64,000 bases of DNA from Epiperipatus broadwayi (taxonomy: Eukaryota; Onychophora; Udeonychophora; Euonychophora; Peripatidae), in assembly GCA_028023455.1 (NCBI GenBank), contig JAQFVV010012496.1:2046001-2110000 (forward strand), in the 5' to 3' direction. The translations under genes and the position numbers were made by a program. Below, in pieces: positions 60,511 through 64,000 of the stretch. Under the pieces are notes generated by a model. The model saw nothing but the letters and a program-made list of their open reading frames with translations, was not told the origin of the DNA and made no database searches. Position 1 is the stretch's first letter, and every line of letters starts with the position of its first letter.

Positions 60511-61249
60511 AAAAAAAACATCTAACAAATGATACATACAAAAATTAATCAAGTTCATGCGCACAACAAATATGATGTATTTATCTAATAAGTACAATAC
60601 CAAAACAAAACTGATTAAAAAATAAAGGAAGTCTTATATTAATTAACAAATCTGAAAATACACTCTTAAAATAGTCATGATGAAATCTAAAATGATATTA
60701 ATTTATAAATGAATTAATACTTAGAAAGAAATGACTTATTCTAACAGGGGCATTTTTTATAATAGTCAAAACTGCTTAAAAAATCACCATAATTTCAAAA
60801 TTGTTGAGTAACCAATAAAATATCTGAAATATTGTTTGGTTTTCTAATGCAATGCTTACCCCCCCCCCCCAAACGAACAAATAGTTTTATATTGTTTAGC
60901 TGTAACTATGTTGTTATGAACACTATTAATATTTTCATTTATTTGCTGCTATTATAATTGAAGTTAGAGTTTAGAGACAAAGTTTATCTAACTACAAGAT
61001 AATTGAAAATTGAAGATATTCTGCAGAATACAGAGTTAGAGATATTTCGTAATTAGTAGGCAATATTACTTAATGAGGAAAGTTGCCATACTTTCAGATC
61101 TATAAATATATTATTTAAATTTTAAAATGAACCTAGAGCTAGATTTTAATAATATTTTACATCACATTTAAATAACTAAATTATAGAAGCATGATGCATA
61201 CAATTTTCTTCTTCTTCCTCCTTTCCTTATGTATTGATTTATATATTTA
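60511..61249. other. AT-rich stretch without recognisable gene
   Basis: Contains a C-run of ten near 60861. Nothing else recognised. Confidence 0.45.
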
Positions 61250-61480
61250 CATACCATACCATTTCCAACTTCTTATACACTTAACAATACTATTTTTGAC
61301 ACCAAAACTTTACTCTTACAGTTTCGACTGTCCTGCAGTCATTATCAGACTTTTGGAAATAGAATTATAAAGATCTCTGATGATAACTGCAGGACAGTCG
61401 AAACTGTAAGAGTCAAGTTCTGGTGTAAAAAAATAATATTGTTAAGTATATAAGAAGATGGAAATGGTATAAGCATGATA
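61250..61480. repeat. Foldback hairpin (GACTGCAGGACAGTC family)
   Basis: Arms of about 100 bp (61250-61352 and 61378-61480) with a loop of about 25 bases. The right arm contains CTGATGATAACTGCAGGACA and GTCGAAACTGTAAGAGTC. Same family as 28211-28472. Confidence 0.72.
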
Positions 61481-61718
61481 CACGTTTATATAAAAAATCT
61501 TTCATCTAATAAAACTTTGTAATTTCATAATTTTATTTAAAGTAAAAAACATTTTTTGTATAGAATATAAAACTTTCTCTGAATTTTGTGAAATCATGAT
61601 ATAATAAGGCCCATCTCAAATGTTGTTTAATGCTGGGTATATCTTATGAAATGCAATAATATCCAATATATATATTTTTTAAGTAAGCAATATAAAATAT
61701 CATTATATAACAATAATT

Positions 61719-63373
61719 GGTACTTGTTAAATAGCCACTTGATGGCGCTGTTTCTATGCAAAAACATAGCAATATAACATTCCCGGGCCTGTCGATTCTT
61801 AAACAATTTACGTTATTTTCTAATACGGCTTTTTTTTCTTAAAAATGTACATTATTCTTTTTTGGGGGGTTTTGTTAAAAAAGCGCCTTTTTTTTTCTTT
61901 TTAGAAAAAAAAAGCAGTGTTTTTGAAATAATACGTCTTTATTTTTCTTTAAAAAGTACCTTATTCTTATTTTTTTTTACTTTTTTTAAAAAAGCAGTGT
62001 TTTATTTTTTACAAAGGGGGGGGGGGTTCTTTTTAATAATATGCCTTTTTTGATAATAACAGTAAGTTAGCTTACAATGTACAGGTAATGTGTTCCAAAA
62101 AGTGTAATTTATTTTATAGTAATCAAGCAGAGGCGGCTTTCTTTTTTTTTAAATAATACTACAACAAAAGTACTCTAAAAAGCGGACGTTTTTTGGTCCA
62201 GTAATTAATCAGACTCAGCTTTTTTATTTTCCTGCTTTCACCTTTTCTTTTTGTTTATCTTCTTATTACAGTAGTTACCCCCCCCCCCCAAAAAAAAAGG
62301 CCACTTGCTTTTTATTTACAATAAAGAATCAAAGACCGGGGTTTTTTTTTTAGGCCGGCCTACTTTCCTCCACCCCCTACCCTTCAACACTGACAATCTG
62401 GTTGTAATATTAAAGTTTTAAACAAAAACAAAATGAACAACACCAAAACAAAAAAGGACTTTGGAATTGTTGCCTTACAAATTCATCACAATGACACAAA
62501 ACAGATTCATTGAGGAATTAAATTTATTGATGACATATGACTATAATTAATAAGAAAACTTTTTTGGCTAAAAAGTGTATCATTTTTGAACAACATTTGA
62601 CTACCTACAACAATTGAAAGAACAAACAAGCCAGAAATGACTTTGGAGACTAATGAGCACACAAACTGCCAATTTTGTGTACTAAGTATCATAGCTTTAT
62701 CACATCAACATTGATTGACATGTGGCAGGATGTTCTGAGCCTGCAGAAAGGCAACTGTGTCAGCTTGTGTTTGGGATGTCCAATCATTACGCTACTGCCT
62801 TCAGCCATTTTGTTTTTCTCATACGAGTCACAGCCAAAATGGGACTTTTTCGCAAACACCTGCAATCGGGCGGTGGCAGAGCCATTTCTAAATTTATAAC
62901 ACTTCCACACTGCATAGGGAAGCATTGCTGATACATTGGCAATTAGTAGGAGGTAATACTACATCAGTTGGGGTCTAGGAAAAACCATTTGGAACAACAA
63001 TTCAACAGTTCTAAGACATTCCAGTATACACAGTCTCAGATTAAATGGTAGTGAAGTGCCATTCCTAATTGTTCGCATAGGTAAGCCACGCAAAGCCGGG
63101 TGGAGCATTTCTGTGCATATGCATAGAAAGTGACGCCATCACATGGCCCAATTAAACGACTATTATGATAGTAGTTGTATTATAACATGGCATAATTAAA
63201 TGGCTTTTACTGATCGGTAATATTGTAGTTTCGGCTGCGTAAACCGTATTACGTGGCTGCTAAACGGCTACTACAATCATAGTGGTTTATTAGCCGCGAA
63301 AGCGGTATTATTCTGTGTTTTTACACAGAAACAGCACCACTAAGCGATGTATAGTGGCTATTTAACAAGAACC
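61719..63373. mobile_element. Second member of the 8-bp-TSD TIR family
   Basis: The ends are GGTACTTGTTAAATAGCCAC and, on the other strand, GGTTCTTGTTAAATAGCCAC, then TGGCGCTGTTTCT / GTGGTGCTGTTTCTGTG with TGTAAAAACACAGAATAATA and ACCGCTTTCGCGGC as in the large member. They are flanked by CAATAATT/CAACAATT (61711-61718 and 63374-63381), 7 of 8 identical. The interior has extreme T, C, G and A runs (61795-62370). A less AT-rich part (62690-63120) is open in three overlapping frames of 70-78 codons, but none shows a known domain. It is a non-autonomous member. Confidence 0.7.
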
Positions 63374-63682
63374 CAACAATTTTATATATTTATTACACGG
63401 AACACAGAAAAGCTTTTTTCAGCAAATATTTTATGCCCATCTAAATGTGACTGTTAACTATTTTAAATCTTCAATTTACAGTGCACATATAGCGATAGCT
63501 ATTGGTTTGTTATATAAAATTAATTAGAACCAATAAAAAAAAAATTTACAAATGAAATATACAAAAGAAAAATTTATCAATTAAACTACAAATAACAATT
63601 ATATAAAATGTACAAAAAATGCATCGTATAAATACATAATTTTCCACTCATTTTTAATTGACCCAATTATTAATTAAATTAA

Positions 63683-63858
63683 TAATAGTTTTAACAAGGC
63701 TGTAAACCTTAGCAATGAGCGTCTGAAAAAATCGTCACTAGGGACCTCTGTAGGTCTTTAAAACACATGCGCATGTGTTTTAAAGACCTACAGAGGTCCC
63801 TAGTGACGATTTTTTCAGACGCTCATTGCTAAGGTTTACAGCCTTGTTAAAACTATTA
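63683..63858. mobile_element. Perfect spacerless 176-bp palindrome (foldback MITE)
   Basis: The centre is ATGC|GCAT between 63770 and 63771, and all 88 positions on each side pair. The arm contains AAAGACCTACAGAGGTCCCT, TTTTTCAGACGCTCATTGCT and TACAGCCTTGTTAAAA, the same core as 17866, 18211 and 55629. It is followed by GAGCGTTTAATAAAATTTAT, the family's outer end. Confidence 0.8.
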
Positions 63859-64000
63859 CTGAAATAATAGTGAGCGTTTAATAAAATTTATAATTAAATT
63901 AATGTTTTATATATATTTAATTGTTTGTTGTAGTATATTTCTCTTCTATTAGGCTTTCTAATAAAGTTTAACGGTATTTTATATCCATATCTTAAAAAAT

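Overview
The window is strongly AT-rich, intron- and repeat-dominated animal DNA. No bacterial-style gene runs occur: reading frames are short, homopolymer tracts are common, and nearly every open segment that reads like protein is either a decayed transposon or a spliced exon. The mix (RTE LINE tails, a Penelope-like element with a GIY-YIG endonuclease, Merlin, hAT and pogo DNA transposons, a Ty3/Gypsy remnant, tRNA-headed SINE-like inverted pairs and many foldbacks) suggests an invertebrate metazoan. A mollusc, possibly a cephalopod, is my best guess, but that is inference.

The only host gene I can support is an ARID2/BAF200-like gene (PBAF chromatin-remodelling complex) on the minus strand. 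Two consecutive exons are visible, at 27745-27880 and 17381-17563, joined by an intron of about 10.2 kb. Together they carry the second half of one zinc finger, a complete second C2H2 finger split exactly at the exon junction, and a proline-rich stretch. Upstream ARID/RFX exons should lie at higher coordinates and the last exon(s) at lower coordinates or outside; I could not identify them.

Layout. 1-8 kb: intergenic or intronic DNA with a short tandem duplication, a degenerate hAT element (2584-3702), an unrecognised broken reading frame (5732-6294, minus) and a LINE 3' end (7835-8165). 11.5-12.4 kb: Penelope-like element remnant. 13-15 kb: two RTE LINE 3' ends. 15.4-16.05 kb: foldback/SINE-like composite. 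17.4-27.9 kb: the ARID2-like exons and their intron, which holds paired MITE copies, tandem repeats, an RTE reverse-transcriptase remnant, a long tRNA-headed inverted pair and a foldback. 28.2-29.6 kb: a foldback and a solo LTR with a perfect 5-bp target duplication. 29.6-32.0 and 38.7-43.7 kb: two diverged copies of a non-coding segment flanking a decayed Ty3/Gypsy pol (33.2-38.2 kb). 44-47 kb: foldback cluster. 47.2-48.5 kb: pogo/Tigger-type element. 48.95-52.26 kb: a 3.3-kb TIR element with a perfect 8-bp target duplication. 52.3-53.7 kb: a Merlin transposon inserted 45 bp further on. 54.8 kb: tRNA-Val-like sequence. 55.6, 58.3, 61.3 and 63.7 kb: palindromes. 61.7-63.4 kb: a second member of the 3.3-kb TIR family.

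The most unusual signals are: a hammerhead-ribozyme-like fold at 58436-58492, with a related CTGANGA-stem-GAAA module in several otherwise unrelated repeat families; a perfect spacerless 176-bp palindrome at 63683-63858; a coherent family of TIR elements with 8-bp target duplications and conserved subterminal hairpins; and a SINE-like insertion whose empty site survives in the duplicated paralogous segment. All conclusions come from reading the sequence by eye; no alignment or search was run.
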